Shown: positions 53,459-63,654 of the stretch, in pieces
Position numbering within the stretch: the first letter of the stretch is position 1
How the letters are laid out: every line of letters starts with the position of its first letter
Origin: Pontivivens marinum
GTDB lineage: Bacteria > Pseudomonadota > Alphaproteobacteria > Rhodobacterales > Rhodobacteraceae
DNA: 64,000 nucleotides
Assembly: GCF_900231835.1 (NCBI RefSeq)
Contig: NZ_OCTN01000005.1
Location: 124,001-188,000 of the forward strand
Reading direction: 5' to 3'
The notes under the pieces: model-generated
The model's database searches: none
The model's input: only the letters and a program-made list of their open reading frames with translations
What the model was told of the DNA's origin: nothing
Translations under genes and position numbers: made by a program

Positions 53459-55963
53459 ATGAAAAACACGATTGCCCTACGTTTTATCCTAAGCTTCGTA
53501 TTGGGTGGGCTGGGCCTGATAGGTATTGTTGTCCTCGTCTGGAACGCGATGGGCGACGTGCAATCGCAACTGCACCGATATGCCTCGCACAGCGATGCGC
53601 TGCGCACGCTTGATCAGTTAGAGCGTGATTTCTCCAAGGCACAGCAGGCGTCATTCTATGATCTACGGCGGCGCAATAACAGCATGCGCACCACGGCCCT
53701 GTCGCAATACGATCAGGTGATCCAGGCCCTGCCCAGTATCGAACCTGCATTGGCCAACCGCCCTGAACTGATCGAATCAGCCCGTGCGTTAAGCGAAAAC
53801 ATCCTGCAATTCCGCGATCTCTACCATGAGGCCTATACGGTTCAGGATACGTCATATGCCCTAACACAGGTGATGCAGGGCGCATTTGCACGAGCGCAGG
53901 CGCAAATCTCTCTGATGGAACATTCTGACCAAGTGCCGGTAGGCGGGGCACGGCACGGCGCCCTGATGGCGGTTGCTGCGACCTTCGACGCGGCGCGCCA
54001 ATGGACCCGTGAGTCAGGATATCAACATAACTCCCCACTGCTGACGGTAATAGCAGCTGAACTGGACAAGACGCAGCAACTGATCGGCCCCTTTCGCAAC
54101 GTAGCCCGTGGAAATCTACGAAATCTGACCGAAAACCTTGCTGACGCGATAACGCAAATTCAACAGAATCTGCAAGAATTCAGGGCCTTAAGCGTGCAGG
54201 CCCGCGCGCTGGAGCGGCGCCAGGTAGACATTGAGACCCCCAAGATCCTCAATGAATTCTCCAACATTATTCAGGAGTTGAGCGATACCCAGCAGCGGAT
54301 CGGCCAATTTGCCGTCACTCAATCCACAATCGCAAAGAACCGTGTGGTGCTGATCGCAGGTATCACAATTATTCTGCTGATATTGCTGACCCTTCTCAAC
54401 ATGATCGCTCTGTTACGCCCCCTGCATCAGTTCCTGTCCGCCGTTCAAAATATCGCACAGGGGAAATCAGCAGGACGCTTGCCCAAATGGCGCAAGGATG
54501 AATTCGGCGCGATGGCGCATGCCGTCACCCTGATCGACGAACGTGGCGCATCGGCACAGCGCATTAGGGAAGCATTGGACGGGTCGGACATGATGCTGAT
54601 CGTCGCCAGATCAATGAATGACATCGTTTATGTCAGCGAACCAATGCAGCATCTGGTCGATCAATTTGCGCCAGCAGACGTAAAAGCCACGCCCCTTAAC
54701 TGGCTGGTTAGCTGTGTTGATGGCATGGCTGAAACTGTGAAGGGGCGGACAGATAGCACAATTGCAATCACGCTCGGCACACGTTGCTATGATGCTCGCA
54801 TTCGCCCAATTGGTCAGAATCACCCGCGCGGCGGGTTGATCGTGCAGTTAATTGACCAAACGGCGGCGCGAACGCTGCAACACGACCTAGGCCAACTGGT
54901 TGGACGGGTCATAACTGGCGATTTCAGCACACGGATCGAAACGGACGAGGGCAGCAACTCACTGCAAGCCATCGGCCGCGATGTGAATGTGATGTGCGAA
55001 AGCTTCGAGCAAGGATTCGCCGATGTTGCCGAAACCGTTGCCGCGCTTGCCCGTGGCGACCTGACTTATCGTATGACAGGTCATGACACCGGAATTTTCC
55101 ATAGGCTTCAGCAGGATTTCAACCAATCCCTGGCAACATTGGGCGAACTGGTGGGCGACATTTCCCTAACAGGCGAATCACTGGCCAATCACAGCGGGGA
55201 GGTCGCGCAGGAGGCGGATCAGCTGTCACGGCAAACGGAAACACAGGCGGCCGCCCTACGCCAGAGCAGCGCAACCATGCGCGAAATGGCCCGTGCAATT
55301 GCCATAACGTCCGAACGTGGGGGTGAGCTGCGCTCCCTCTCCACCGCCACCGCCACCGGCGCGCAGGAAGCTGCGCGCATCGCGGATACAGCACGAAACG
55401 CCATGGCTGAGATTGAGACCGCAGCAGCACGGATGCGTGATATTGTGGCCGTCATCAATGCGATTTCGTTCCAGACAAAGCTCCTCGCCCTGAATGCCGC
55501 GGTTGAGGCAGCACGGGCGGGCCAAGCCGGTAGCGGCTTTGCCGTTGTTGCATCCGAGGTTCGGCACCTCGCGGATCGCGCCGCACGATCCGCGCGCGAT
55601 ATCTCCACCCTGATCGCAACCAGTATCAGCAATGTTGAAAGCGGGTCGGTTCAGGTCACGCAAACAGGCGAACAGCTGGCCGTCATCGCGGAATCGGTCA
55701 ACGATATGAACCGTGCAATCATCAGCATTGCCACCATGTCCATCGAACAAAGCCGGTCTGTTGAGGAAGTGACGGCGGCGATTTCCTCAATGGATGACGC
55801 AACACAACGGCAGGCCAGCTTGGCTGAGGGGGGCGCAAAGCGTGCCCGCAGTTTGCAGGATGGGGCGGAGCGGTTGCGCGGCTTGATCGCACAATTCCAA
55901 TTGCATCGACAGATTGACGAGTCAGAGGTCCTATCGCAGGTCGCTGTCAGTCATCAGTCGTGA
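53459..55963 (+). CDS. Methyl-accepting chemotaxis protein
   Basis: An 834-residue chemoreceptor. A first membrane helix (residues ~9-31) and a second (~298-320, [18 protein letters not shown]) bracket a large periplasmic helical sensor; HAMP (~320-375) and a PAS-like unit (~375-475, with [16 protein letters not shown]) follow, then a second HAMP-like element and the signalling hairpin. The tip reads [20 protein letters not shown] then [13 protein letters not shown] (about 660-700), slightly different from the commonest form (QTNLLALNA). No CheB/CheR-binding pentapeptide is evident at the C-terminus. No other che genes are nearby. Confidence 0.93.
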   Translation: MKNTIALRFILSFVLGGLGLIGIVVLVWNAMGDVQSQLHRYASHSDALRTLDQLERDFSKAQQASFYDLRRRNNSMRTTALSQYDQVIQALPSIEPALANRPELIESARALSENILQFRDLYHEAYTVQDTSYALTQVMQGAFARAQAQISLMEHSDQVPVGGARHGALMAVAATFDAARQWTRESGYQHNSPLLTVIAAELDKTQQLIGPFRNVARGNLRNLTENLADAITQIQQNLQEFRALSVQARALERRQVDIETPKILNEFSNIIQELSDTQQRIGQFAVTQSTIAKNRVVLIAGITIILLILLTLLNMIALLRPLHQFLSAVQNIAQGKSAGRLPKWRKDEFGAMAHAVTLIDERGASAQRIREALDGSDMMLIVARSMNDIVYVSEPMQHLVDQFAPADVKATPLNWLVSCVDGMAETVKGRTDSTIAITLGTRCYDARIRPIGQNHPRGGLIVQLIDQTAARTLQHDLGQLVGRVITGDFSTRIETDEGSNSLQAIGRDVNVMCESFEQGFADVAETVAALARGDLTYRMTGHDTGIFHRLQQDFNQSLATLGELVGDISLTGESLANHSGEVAQEADQLSRQTETQAAALRQSSATMREMARAIAITSERGGELRSLSTATATGAQEAARIADTARNAMAEIETAAARMRDIVAVINAISFQTKLLALNAAVEAARAGQAGSGFAVVASEVRHLADRAARSARDISTLIATSISNVESGSVQVTQTGEQLAVIAESVNDMNRAIISIATMSIEQSRSVEEVTAAISSMDDATQRQASLAEGGAKRARSLQDGAERLRGLIAQFQLHRQIDESEVLSQVAVSHQS

Positions 55964-57782
55964 TGAATCCACCCGATTGCCGTTGCCAGAAGGAGGTGTA
56001 GGTCCCGGCACTATCGGTCAGAAGCTGCGCATGTGTACCGCTCTCAACAATATGTCCCTGCTCCATCACGATGATCCGATCCATATGGGATAGCGTGGAC
56101 AAGCGATGCGCGACCGCGACAACTGTCCGGCCCAGCATCAAATCCTCCAGCGCGATTTGCACTGCGGCCTCTGTTTCCGAATCCAGCGCCGAGGTTGCCT
56201 CATCCAGCATCAGGACGGGCGCATCCTTTAGGAAAGCACGGGCGATTGCGATGCGCTGGCGTTGCCCGCCGGACAGGCGAACACCCCGTTCGCCCAGATG
56301 CGCGTCATAGCCAGTGCGACCACTGGGATCGGTCAGGCCGACGATGAAATCATGGGCCTGTGCGCGCCGCGCTGCCGCCTCGACCACCTGCATCGTTGCG
56401 TCGGCCACGCCATAGGAGATGTTGTCAAAGGCAGAGCGGTTGAACATCGACGTATCCTGTCGAACCATCGCAATCGCACCACGCAAACCGTCCTGCGTCA
56501 GGTCGCGGATATCAACGCCGTCCAAAGTGATCCGGCCACCCTCAACATCATAGAGGCGCAGCAGCAATGACAGCGCAGTAGATTTCCCTGCGCCTGAGCG
56601 ACCGACCAAACCGATCTTCTCACCCGCATTGATCGATAGGTTCAAACCCTGCACGCCAGCGCCATCTGTCCCCCCATAAGCGAAATCGACATTTTCGAAC
56701 GCGATCTGACCCGCAACAGCCTGTGGCGGCTGTGCATTTGGGCGATCCGGCAAATCATGGGGCGGCGATAGGGTTTTCATGCCGTTTTCGATCTCACCAA
56801 TATTGGCAAAAATCCCCATCGCGACAAAACTGATCCAGCCTGACATTTGCCCCAACCGCGTCGAAAGCAGGCCCGCAATCGCGATATCGCCGGGGGAGGC
56901 ATCGCCGCTCTGCCAGAACCACAATGAACATCCGATCAGCGCGACCGGCAAAATTCCTGCAAGGATGCTCAACCCGCTGCGAAACAGCACCGACACTGCG
57001 CCGAAATCGTGTAGCCGGTCGCGGTAATTCGCCATTGCCTGCTCAGCGGATTTTTCCTCGCGTGCGCCTGTGGCGAACAGGCGCACCGTTGCCATATTGG
57101 ACAGCACATCCACCAATTGGCCCGACACCGCAGCCCGTGCACCTGCACGCGCCGAGGCCCGCTTGCGTACTTTGGGTAGGAAATATCGCACGTAAACGAC
57201 GTAAACAGCGAACCAGATAACCAAGATCAGGCCCAACCGAGGAGAAACCTGTATCAGCACCAGCAGCGCGCCCAACAGGACCGACAGGGCATAGGCGAGG
57301 GAGTTAACCACCTCGGACAGGATCGAGCCGATGGCAGACACCGTTTGCATTTGCTTTTGCGCGATACGCCCGGCGAAGTCATTTTCAAAGAACCGCAGCG
57401 ATTGCCCCATTGTGTGCCGGTTCAAACGTGACATCGCCAACGTCGTCGCATTCGGCCCAACCGCCAGCGCATTCAGCGCGGATGTCAGCGCAACCAGTAC
57501 AGGCCGCAGCAAAACGAAAAAGGCACAGGCGGCGATCAGCAATCCTGCATTTTGCGTAAAGAACGCCTGCCGTCCCTGCGCCACGGCCAAATCGACGACA
57601 TGCCCGATCAGCCAAGCGGCGGCGGCCTCACTGATCCCCAATGCCAATCCGAACAGCGCGGTGATGACAACGACCCGCCCCGCACCGGCCAAAGTCCAGC
57701 GCAGAAAGGCGATCAGCGTATTGGGCGGCGGGCCGTCAGCGGGTGCAAAGGGACTAATCAGGTTGGCAAAGAAAGACTTCAT
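55947..57782 (-). CDS. ABC exporter, second subunit (TMD-NBD)
   Basis: A 611-residue MsbA-like half transporter. The membrane domain covers about residues 20-320 and the ATPase domain the rest, with Walker [13 protein letters not shown], signature [11 protein letters not shown] and Walker [14 protein letters not shown]; the H-loop is VAHRLST. All catalytic elements look intact. It overlaps the upstream subunit by ATGA and overlaps the convergent chemoreceptor by 17 bases. The two likely form a heterodimeric exporter of lipids, peptides or drugs. Confidence 0.93.
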   Translation of the reverse strand: MKSFFANLISPFAPADGPPPNTLIAFLRWTLAGAGRVVVITALFGLALGISEAAAAWLIGHVVDLAVAQGRQAFFTQNAGLLIAACAFFVLLRPVLVALTSALNALAVGPNATTLAMSRLNRHTMGQSLRFFENDFAGRIAQKQMQTVSAIGSILSEVVNSLAYALSVLLGALLVLIQVSPRLGLILVIWFAVYVVYVRYFLPKVRKRASARAGARAAVSGQLVDVLSNMATVRLFATGAREEKSAEQAMANYRDRLHDFGAVSVLFRSGLSILAGILPVALIGCSLWFWQSGDASPGDIAIAGLLSTRLGQMSGWISFVAMGIFANIGEIENGMKTLSPPHDLPDRPNAQPPQAVAGQIAFENVDFAYGGTDGAGVQGLNLSINAGEKIGLVGRSGAGKSTALSLLLRLYDVEGGRITLDGVDIRDLTQDGLRGAIAMVRQDTSMFNRSAFDNISYGVADATMQVVEAAARRAQAHDFIVGLTDPSGRTGYDAHLGERGVRLSGGQRQRIAIARAFLKDAPVLMLDEATSALDSETEAAVQIALEDLMLGRTVVAVAHRLSTLSHMDRIIVMEQGHIVESGTHAQLLTDSAGTYTSFWQRQSGGFITTDD

Positions 57783-59617
57783 TGTGGCACCGCATTCAAA
57801 AATCCACCGGATTGCCGCGCCCAGAAACCGGCATATTGGCCGCCCTGCGCGATCAGATCCTCGTGTGTTCCGTCCTCAACAATCCGGCCACCATCCAAGA
57901 CGACAATCCGGTCCATAGCTGCAATTGTGGACAGGCGGTGCGCGATGGCGATCACGGTTTTGCCCTCCATCATTCCGTAGAGCGCCTGCTGAATCGCGGC
58001 TTCAACCTCGCTATCCAATGCGGAGGTTGCCTCATCCAGCACCAGGATCGGGGCATTTTTCAGCACCACGCGGGCAAGGGCGATGCGCTGGCGCTGGCCG
58101 CCGGATAGTTTTACGCCGCGTTCACCCACATGGGCATCATAGCCGGTACGCCCGTTCATATCCTCCAGATCGAGGATGAAATCATGGGCCTCCACCCGCT
58201 TTGCCGCGGCGATCACCTGCTCGTCTGTGGCATCGGCAGTGCCGTAGCACACGTTGTCACGAACCGAGCGATGTAGCAGCGAGGTATCCTGCGTCACCAT
58301 CCCCACCGCTTGGCGCAGGCTGTCCTGTGTTACCGTGCCCAACGGTTGCCCATCGATGGTGATCTGCCCTGTCTCAACGTCGTGGAAGCGCAGCAGCAGA
58401 TTCACCAGAGTGGATTTACCCGCACCGGAACGGCCCACCAGACCAACCCGCTCACCCGGACGGATGGTCAGGTTCACGCCCTGCAATCCACCTGAATCGC
58501 GGCCATATTGATGGGTGACGTTGTTGAATGCGATCTGCCCACCATCGATCTGCAACGGTGCGGCCTCTGGCGCGTCGAGCAAGTCGATCGGTTGTGCGAT
58601 CGTCTCCATCCCCTCACGCACGACGCCAAGGTTCTGGAAAAACGAGGACAGCGCCCACATGATCCAGCCGGTCATCGCATTCAGCCGCAGCACCAACGCG
58701 GAGGCAGCAGCAACCGTGCCAACACTTCCAATCCCCTGTTGCCACAACACAATCGCCCAACCAATAACCGCGACGATCAGAAAGCCGTTGATGATCAACA
58801 GGCCCAACTCCATCTGCGTGATCAGGCGCATTTGCCGTTGGAATTTCACGCGGGCAACCTCAATCGCCTCACCAGCGAAGGCTTCCTCCTCGCGCGTGTG
58901 CGAGAACAATTTGACGGTTTGAATATTCGTGTAGCTGTCCACAATCCGACCGGTAATGGCGGAGCGGGCGTCGGAAAATTCCTTGGACGCGCGACCAATG
59001 CGCGGGATGATCACAAAGCACAGCAGGATATAGGCCACGCTCCACACGGCCAGTGGCAGCATCAGGCGCACATCCGTGCCTCCCAGCAGGACCAGCGCGC
59101 CCAGCAGATAGATCACCGCATAGACCAACGCGTCAAAGACCTGAAACATCGCCTCGCCGGTGGCCGGCGCCGTTTGCATCACGCGGTTGGCGATCCGCCC
59201 CGCAAAATCGTTCTGAAACCAGCCAACAGATTGCCGCAGCACATGCCGATGCGAGCGCCAGCGCACCAGCGTGGCAATATTCGGCATCAGTGTCTGGTTC
59301 AGCAACATCGAGTTGATGATCTGCACCGTCGGACGCAAAAACAGGATGAACGCCGTAATAAACAGCAACTCAACCCCATGATCGCTGAGGAACGCAACAG
59401 GCGCTGCAACCTCCAGCAGATCCACAATGCGGCCGGCATAGAAAATCAACCCGATCTCAACCCCGGCAACGGCCAGTGTCAGCAGGGCCGTTACAATCAG
59501 CACATTGCGGAATGGCCGCATATAGCTGGCCAAAAACGGCCACAGCTTGGCTGGTGGCACGTCGTCAGCGTGGTAGGGCTGATAGGGATCAACCAGCTTT
59601 TCAAAGAAGCGGAACAT
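57779..59617 (-). CDS. ABC exporter, first subunit (TMD-NBD)
   Basis: A 612-residue half transporter paralogous to the next gene, with which it overlaps by ATGA. Membrane helices occupy the first ~320 residues, then Walker [14 protein letters not shown], signature [11 protein letters not shown], Walker [14 protein letters not shown] and IAHRLST. The start at 59617 is chosen because it gives the normal N-terminus MFRFFEKLVDPYQPYH behind GAGG; the frame stays open for 168 more codons through the promoter region and into the divergent hemF gene, which is not coding. Confidence 0.93.
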   Translation of the reverse strand: MFRFFEKLVDPYQPYHADDVPPAKLWPFLASYMRPFRNVLIVTALLTLAVAGVEIGLIFYAGRIVDLLEVAAPVAFLSDHGVELLFITAFILFLRPTVQIINSMLLNQTLMPNIATLVRWRSHRHVLRQSVGWFQNDFAGRIANRVMQTAPATGEAMFQVFDALVYAVIYLLGALVLLGGTDVRLMLPLAVWSVAYILLCFVIIPRIGRASKEFSDARSAITGRIVDSYTNIQTVKLFSHTREEEAFAGEAIEVARVKFQRQMRLITQMELGLLIINGFLIVAVIGWAIVLWQQGIGSVGTVAAASALVLRLNAMTGWIMWALSSFFQNLGVVREGMETIAQPIDLLDAPEAAPLQIDGGQIAFNNVTHQYGRDSGGLQGVNLTIRPGERVGLVGRSGAGKSTLVNLLLRFHDVETGQITIDGQPLGTVTQDSLRQAVGMVTQDTSLLHRSVRDNVCYGTADATDEQVIAAAKRVEAHDFILDLEDMNGRTGYDAHVGERGVKLSGGQRQRIALARVVLKNAPILVLDEATSALDSEVEAAIQQALYGMMEGKTVIAIAHRLSTIAAMDRIVVLDGGRIVEDGTHEDLIAQGGQYAGFWARQSGGFLNAVPQ

Positions 59618-59781
59618 CGTGGGAACCTCGGACGGGATGGCACGGGGCACAACCCGCAGATGTGTAGAACTTAAGCCGCCACACGCATAGAACAACCGCA
59701 ATTGGCATGCGACATTGGGTGGCTTGAGTATTTCCGCGCAAAAGACGAAATTCCCCAAAACCGAGCAGATGAGGCACCCGC

Positions 59782-60669
59782 ATGGATATGTTAGACGAGA
59801 AGGCCCGCGCCGCAGATTGGTTTCGCGTTCTGCGCGATGAAATTTGCAGCGCGTTTGAGGGGTTAGAGGGCGCGCAGACCTCCGGCCCATTTGCTGACCT
59901 CGCCCCCGGCCGGTTCGAGCGTAAGCCAACAAAGCGTCATTCCGATGATGGCAGCGATGCAGGCGGTGGTGAGATGTCCGTGATGCGCGGTGGCCGGTGC
60001 TTTGAAAAGGTCGGTGTGAACATCTCGCAGGTTTACGGCACCCTCGCCCCACCCGCACAACGCGCCATGGCCGCGCGTAAGGATATGCCCGGCATGGCCG
60101 AGGACCCACGTTTCTGGGCATCCGGCATCAGTCTGGTCGCACATATGCGCAGCCCCAAGGTGCCCGCCGTCCACATGAACACCCGTATGTTCTGGACCCC
60201 CCATGGCTGGTGGTTTGGCGGCGGATCGGACCTGAACCCGATGGTTGAGGTGGCCGAGGACACGGCCTTTTTCCACGCTCAGCAACAGGCCGCCTGCGAT
60301 CCGCACGGTGCCGATCTGTATCCTCGCTACAAGGCATGGGCCGATGAATATTTCATGATCCGCCACTGGAACGAGGCCCGCGGCGTTGGCGGCATCTTCT
60401 ACGACGATCATTGTTCGGGCGATTGGTCCGCCGATTTCGCCTTCACGCAGGATGTAGGCCGTGCGTTCCTAAAGGCCTTTGTGCCCTTGGTTGAAAAGCG
60501 CATGTTCGAGGCATGGACCGATGCCGACCGTGACCACCAATTATTCCGGCGCGGGCGCTATGCCGAATTCAATCTGGTCTATGATCGCGGCACCACCTTT
60601 GGCCTGCAAACCGGTCATAACCCCGAGGCGGTTTTGATGAGCCTGCCCCCACTGGCCGCATGGCCATGA
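59782..60669 (+). CDS. hemF: Oxygen-dependent coproporphyrinogen III oxidase
   Basis: A 295-residue aerobic enzyme that makes protoporphyrinogen IX in haem and bacteriochlorophyll synthesis. Family motifs are clear: GGGEMSVMRGGRCFEKVGVN, FWTPHGWWFGGGSDLNP, GGIFYDDHCSG and RGRYAEFNLVYDRGTTFGLQ. The start follows ATGAGGCACC. It overlaps the next gene by ATGA. I see no convincing FNR or other oxygen-linked operator in front, although it is divergent from the ABC exporter with about 165 bases between. Confidence 0.97.
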   Translation: MDMLDEKARAADWFRVLRDEICSAFEGLEGAQTSGPFADLAPGRFERKPTKRHSDDGSDAGGGEMSVMRGGRCFEKVGVNISQVYGTLAPPAQRAMAARKDMPGMAEDPRFWASGISLVAHMRSPKVPAVHMNTRMFWTPHGWWFGGGSDLNPMVEVAEDTAFFHAQQQAACDPHGADLYPRYKAWADEYFMIRHWNEARGVGGIFYDDHCSGDWSADFAFTQDVGRAFLKAFVPLVEKRMFEAWTDADRDHQLFRRGRYAEFNLVYDRGTTFGLQTGHNPEAVLMSLPPLAAWP

Positions 60670-61259
60670 GGATTGCCATCCTCGGCTGGGGGTCACTGAT
60701 CTGGGATATCGAGAACCTCGAACCTTTTGTCACCGGCGATTGGCAGATGAGCGGTGGGCCTGCGCTGCCCATGGAGTTTTCCCGCGTCTCACCCAAGCGT
60801 AAGATGGGCCTGGCCGTGTGTCTGGACCCAGAGGTTGGCGCGTTGTGTGCCACCCACGTTATCCGATCCACCCGCACGGATGTACAACAGGCCGCACGCG
60901 ATCTGGCAGCGCGGGAACGTGCGCCAATGGACCGGATCGGTTGGGCAACGGCGCAGGAGTGCTTTGGCCGGTTGCCCGCCGTGAATAGCCGCGTGATGCA
61001 ATGGTGCGCGCAGGGTGATTACGATGCCGCCCTGTGGACCGATCTGGAGCCTACTTTCCATGAGAGTCAGGGGCAGGATTTCACCGTTCTACGGGCCATC
61101 GAATACCTGAAAACCCTACGCGGTGAACAGATCGAGGAGGCATATCGCTATATTCAGGAAGCGCCACCAACCACAATGACGCCCCTGCGCCGTGCACTAC
61201 AAAACGACCCGTGGTGGGCAACGCTTAGCGCAGGACCAGCAGCGCAGACAGCGCCATAG
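60666..61259 (+). CDS. GGCT-fold-like conserved protein
   Basis: A 197-residue protein beginning MRIAILGWGSLIWD; the GWGSLIWD element resembles the YGSL-type substrate loop of gamma-glutamylcyclotransferase folds. The rest (GLAVCLDPEVGALCATHVI) would fit that beta barrel. A glutamyl role is inferred only from this motif. The ATG at 60666 overlaps the hemF stop as ATGA; another in-frame ATG is two codons upstream. The 3' end overlaps the convergent LysE gene by 35 bases. Confidence 0.65.
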   Translation: MRIAILGWGSLIWDIENLEPFVTGDWQMSGGPALPMEFSRVSPKRKMGLAVCLDPEVGALCATHVIRSTRTDVQQAARDLAARERAPMDRIGWATAQECFGRLPAVNSRVMQWCAQGDYDAALWTDLEPTFHESQGQDFTVLRAIEYLKTLRGEQIEEAYRYIQEAPPTTMTPLRRALQNDPWWATLSAGPAAQTAP

Positions 61260-61806
61260 CGGCGGCCATCACGGTCATAAATTTGCGCCACAGCACCTCA
61301 TCCGACAGCAACCGGCCCAGCAGGTGCCCCGCGCTGGTCCAGAACAGGCAAACGCCCAGGTTGATGCCGGAAAACGCCACAGCCAACGCCAATCCGGCGG
61401 AAACCGCCCCCTGATCCGCGACAAAGGATGATGCCGCCACCGCGACGGCCCAGACCTTTGGGTTCACCCATTGGAACAGCACCGCCTGTAGGAAGGTAAA
61501 GGGCGTCTCCTGTGCCTGCGCCCTAGGGGCGCGGGTCGATTTGAACAGGCTCCATGCGAGGTACAAAATCCACGCCATCGCCGCCAGTTTCAGCACCATG
61601 GTCAGCGCGGGAACAGCGACGATCACCGCGCCCAGCCCCAATCCGGTCAGCCCCGCCGTCACCCCCACGCCGATAGCTACGCCCAGGATATGCGGAACTG
61701 TTGCCCGAAATCCGAAGCGCGCCCCTGACGCGGTTAGCAGGATCACGTTCGGCCCCGGCGAAAACAGGCCGGTAAAGATAAAAAAGGCGAGGCTGGCGGG
61801 GATCAT
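61225..61806 (-). CDS. LysE-family amino acid exporter (second of pair)
   Basis: A 193-residue LysE/RhtB-type exporter with about six membrane helices. The family features are FSPGPNVILLTASGARFGFRA near the N-terminus and FQWVNPKVWAVAVAA in the middle. It overlaps the paralogous upstream gene by ATGA. Substrate unknown; homoserine, threonine or other amino acids are typical. Confidence 0.92.
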   Translation of the reverse strand: MIPASLAFFIFTGLFSPGPNVILLTASGARFGFRATVPHILGVAIGVGVTAGLTGLGLGAVIVAVPALTMVLKLAAMAWILYLAWSLFKSTRAPRAQAQETPFTFLQAVLFQWVNPKVWAVAVAASSFVADQGAVSAGLALAVAFSGINLGVCLFWTSAGHLLGRLLSDEVLWRKFMTVMAAAMALSALLVLR

Positions 61807-62429
61807 CCGGCGGGCCGTAGGTCAGCGAACAGCAATGCCAGAACCGTCAGCACGATCAGGCCGGCCATGACCGCGTTAAAGCACAGCATCCGTGTGCGCG
61901 TTGACAGGAACCGCTGCAATGCTGCGCCAAAACCGGCCCAGCCTGTCGCAGATGTCAGCCCGACCAGCGCGTAAATACCGCTGAGGATTGCGGCCTCACG
62001 CAGGGGTTCGGTGCCTGTCACGAATTGCGAGATCATGGAGACCGCCATCATCCATGCCTTGGGGTTTACCCACTGAAAGGCGCTGGCCTGAACGAAACTC
62101 CACGGCTTGGCCGATCCTGCCTCGGTGCCCGGTGGTTTTGCTTGCAGGGTTTTCCATGCGATCCACAGCAACATTCCCGCACCGGCCCAACGTAGGACCT
62201 CACCAATCAGGGGTTGCGCCTCGAACACTTGGCCAAGGCCCAGCGCCATGACGAAACACATCACCGGAAAGCCTAACGCCACGCCCAGCACATGCGGCAC
62301 CGTTGCCCGCAACCCGAACCGCGCACCAGATGAGGCAAGCATCGCATTGTTGGGCCCCGGCGTCCAAACCGTGCCTGCTGCCAATGCAAAGATGCCGATA
62401 ATAGTTTCGAGGGTCACTGTGGGCTCCAT
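61803..62429 (-). CDS. LysE-family amino acid exporter (first of pair)
   Basis: A 208-residue LysE/RhtB-type exporter closely similar in plan to the following gene: WTPGPNNAMLASSGARFGL, then FQWVNPKAWMMAVSM. I chose the ATG at 62429 (start MEPTVTLETIIGIF); an in-frame ATG at 62465 would add 12 charged residues before the first helix, and neither has a strong ribosome site. The tandem pair probably arose by duplication and may form a two-component exporter. Confidence 0.9.
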   Translation of the reverse strand: MEPTVTLETIIGIFALAAGTVWTPGPNNAMLASSGARFGLRATVPHVLGVALGFPVMCFVMALGLGQVFEAQPLIGEVLRWAGAGMLLWIAWKTLQAKPPGTEAGSAKPWSFVQASAFQWVNPKAWMMAVSMISQFVTGTEPLREAAILSGIYALVGLTSATGWAGFGAALQRFLSTRTRMLCFNAVMAGLIVLTVLALLFADLRPAG

Positions 62430-62499
62430 TTTGAACGAGCGCAGACCTTCGCGCCCGTTCCGCATTCCGTCAACGCATGGTTTGTATCCGTTACAGCGG

Positions 62500-63654
62500 C
62501 TAGGGTTGGCGCATCATGTTCAGCAGCGTCTGCCGATCCGGCTGAAAATCCTGCTCAACCCAGATTTCACGCAGCCGTGCCAATTCAGCGCCCAGCGCCT
62601 TGCCACCGCGATAGGGCGGCATCAGGTCAGCACCGGTTAGCGGAAACTGGGCCGCAGCCCCCCGTGCGCATTCGCTGGCTACATCTGTGGCGGGCAGAAC
62701 GCCCAGTATCGCGGCCTCAACCAATGATACGTCCATAGCGATATCAAACCCAGCCTGCTGCGCCCGTGCGGCGGTTGTGCCAACTGTGCCAAGCACCCGC
62801 TGCGCGATGGTCAACTGCTTGCGATCCGCGTTGGACATGCGCCAACCCGTGCTATCACCTCCGATAGCCAGCAACCGCCGTTGCCATCGGGGAGGAGCAG
62901 CCAGCGCCGCCTCTGCCTGCTGTAGCGCCGCCATATGGGCCACCTGCGCCATTGGCAGAACCTGTTGCAGCACGCCCGCATCGGCCATCTCGACCAAGCT
63001 GCGAACGGGGTCTGCTGCGCCCAGCAGCTTGCACATCTCAACGGTGATGCGTTCCGCCGATAATTGCGACAGGCCATCCGCCAGTTCGCTACAGGCGGCC
63101 AAGCCCTGCGGGTCGGCCGCACCGCTGGCATAGGTCGCGTTAAATCGGAAAAAGCGCAGAATCCGCAGGTAATCCTCACGAATGCGGGCATGAGCATCCC
63201 CGATAAACCGCACCCGTCCGGCGCGGGCATCATCCAATCCGTCCAGCGGATCAATCACCACACCCTGCGCATCCACATAAAGCGCGTTCATCGTGAAATC
63301 ACGGCGTGCGGCGTCCTCGGCAATATCTGTCGAATAGGCGACAGTAGCGTGGCGTCCGGTCGTTTCCACATCACGGCGAAAGGTTGTGACCTCATGCGCG
63401 ATACCGTTCGCGACGATGGTGACTGTGCCGTGCTCAATCCCCGTGGCAATTACCTTTAGCCCTGCCGCGCGGGCCTGTTCCATCACGACCTCGGGCAGGA
63501 CCGGCGTTGCCATGTCCAGATCGCTGACCTCGCGTCCCTGCACGGCATTACGCACCGTGCCGCCAACGATCAGTGCGGGGCCCGCATCGCCGCTAGCGGC
63601 ACGCAGCACGGCCTGCGTGCTGTCGGCATCCAGCCAATCACCTGTCAGTCGCAT
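62500..63654 (-). CDS. cca: CCA tRNA nucleotidyltransferase family protein
   Basis: A 384-residue class II nucleotidyltransferase that adds or repairs the CCA end of tRNA. The flexible motif GGTVRNAVQGREVSDLDMAT (residues 31-50) holds the catalytic D45 and D47; ARRDFTMNALYVD and RIREDYLRILRFFRF mark the neck and template regions. A poly(A) polymerase cannot be excluded, but only one such gene is usual in this group. Its 5' end overlaps the Nudix gene by 17 bases. Confidence 0.93.
   Translation of the reverse strand: MRLTGDWLDADSTQAVLRAASGDAGPALIVGGTVRNAVQGREVSDLDMATPVLPEVVMEQARAAGLKVIATGIEHGTVTIVANGIAHEVTTFRRDVETTGRHATVAYSTDIAEDAARRDFTMNALYVDAQGVVIDPLDGLDDARAGRVRFIGDAHARIREDYLRILRFFRFNATYASGAADPQGLAACSELADGLSQLSAERITVEMCKLLGAADPVRSLVEMADAGVLQQVLPMAQVAHMAALQQAEAALAAPPRWQRRLLAIGGDSTGWRMSNADRKQLTIAQRVLGTVGTTAARAQQAGFDIAMDVSLVEAAILGVLPATDVASECARGAAAQFPLTGADLMPPYRGGKALGAELARLREIWVEQDFQPDRQTLLNMMRQP

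Noticed and set aside
59618-60121. Upstream in-frame extension of the first ABC subunit by 168 codons
   Set aside because: It runs through the divergent promoter region and antisense to hemF; the normal N-terminus with a ribosome site is at 59617.
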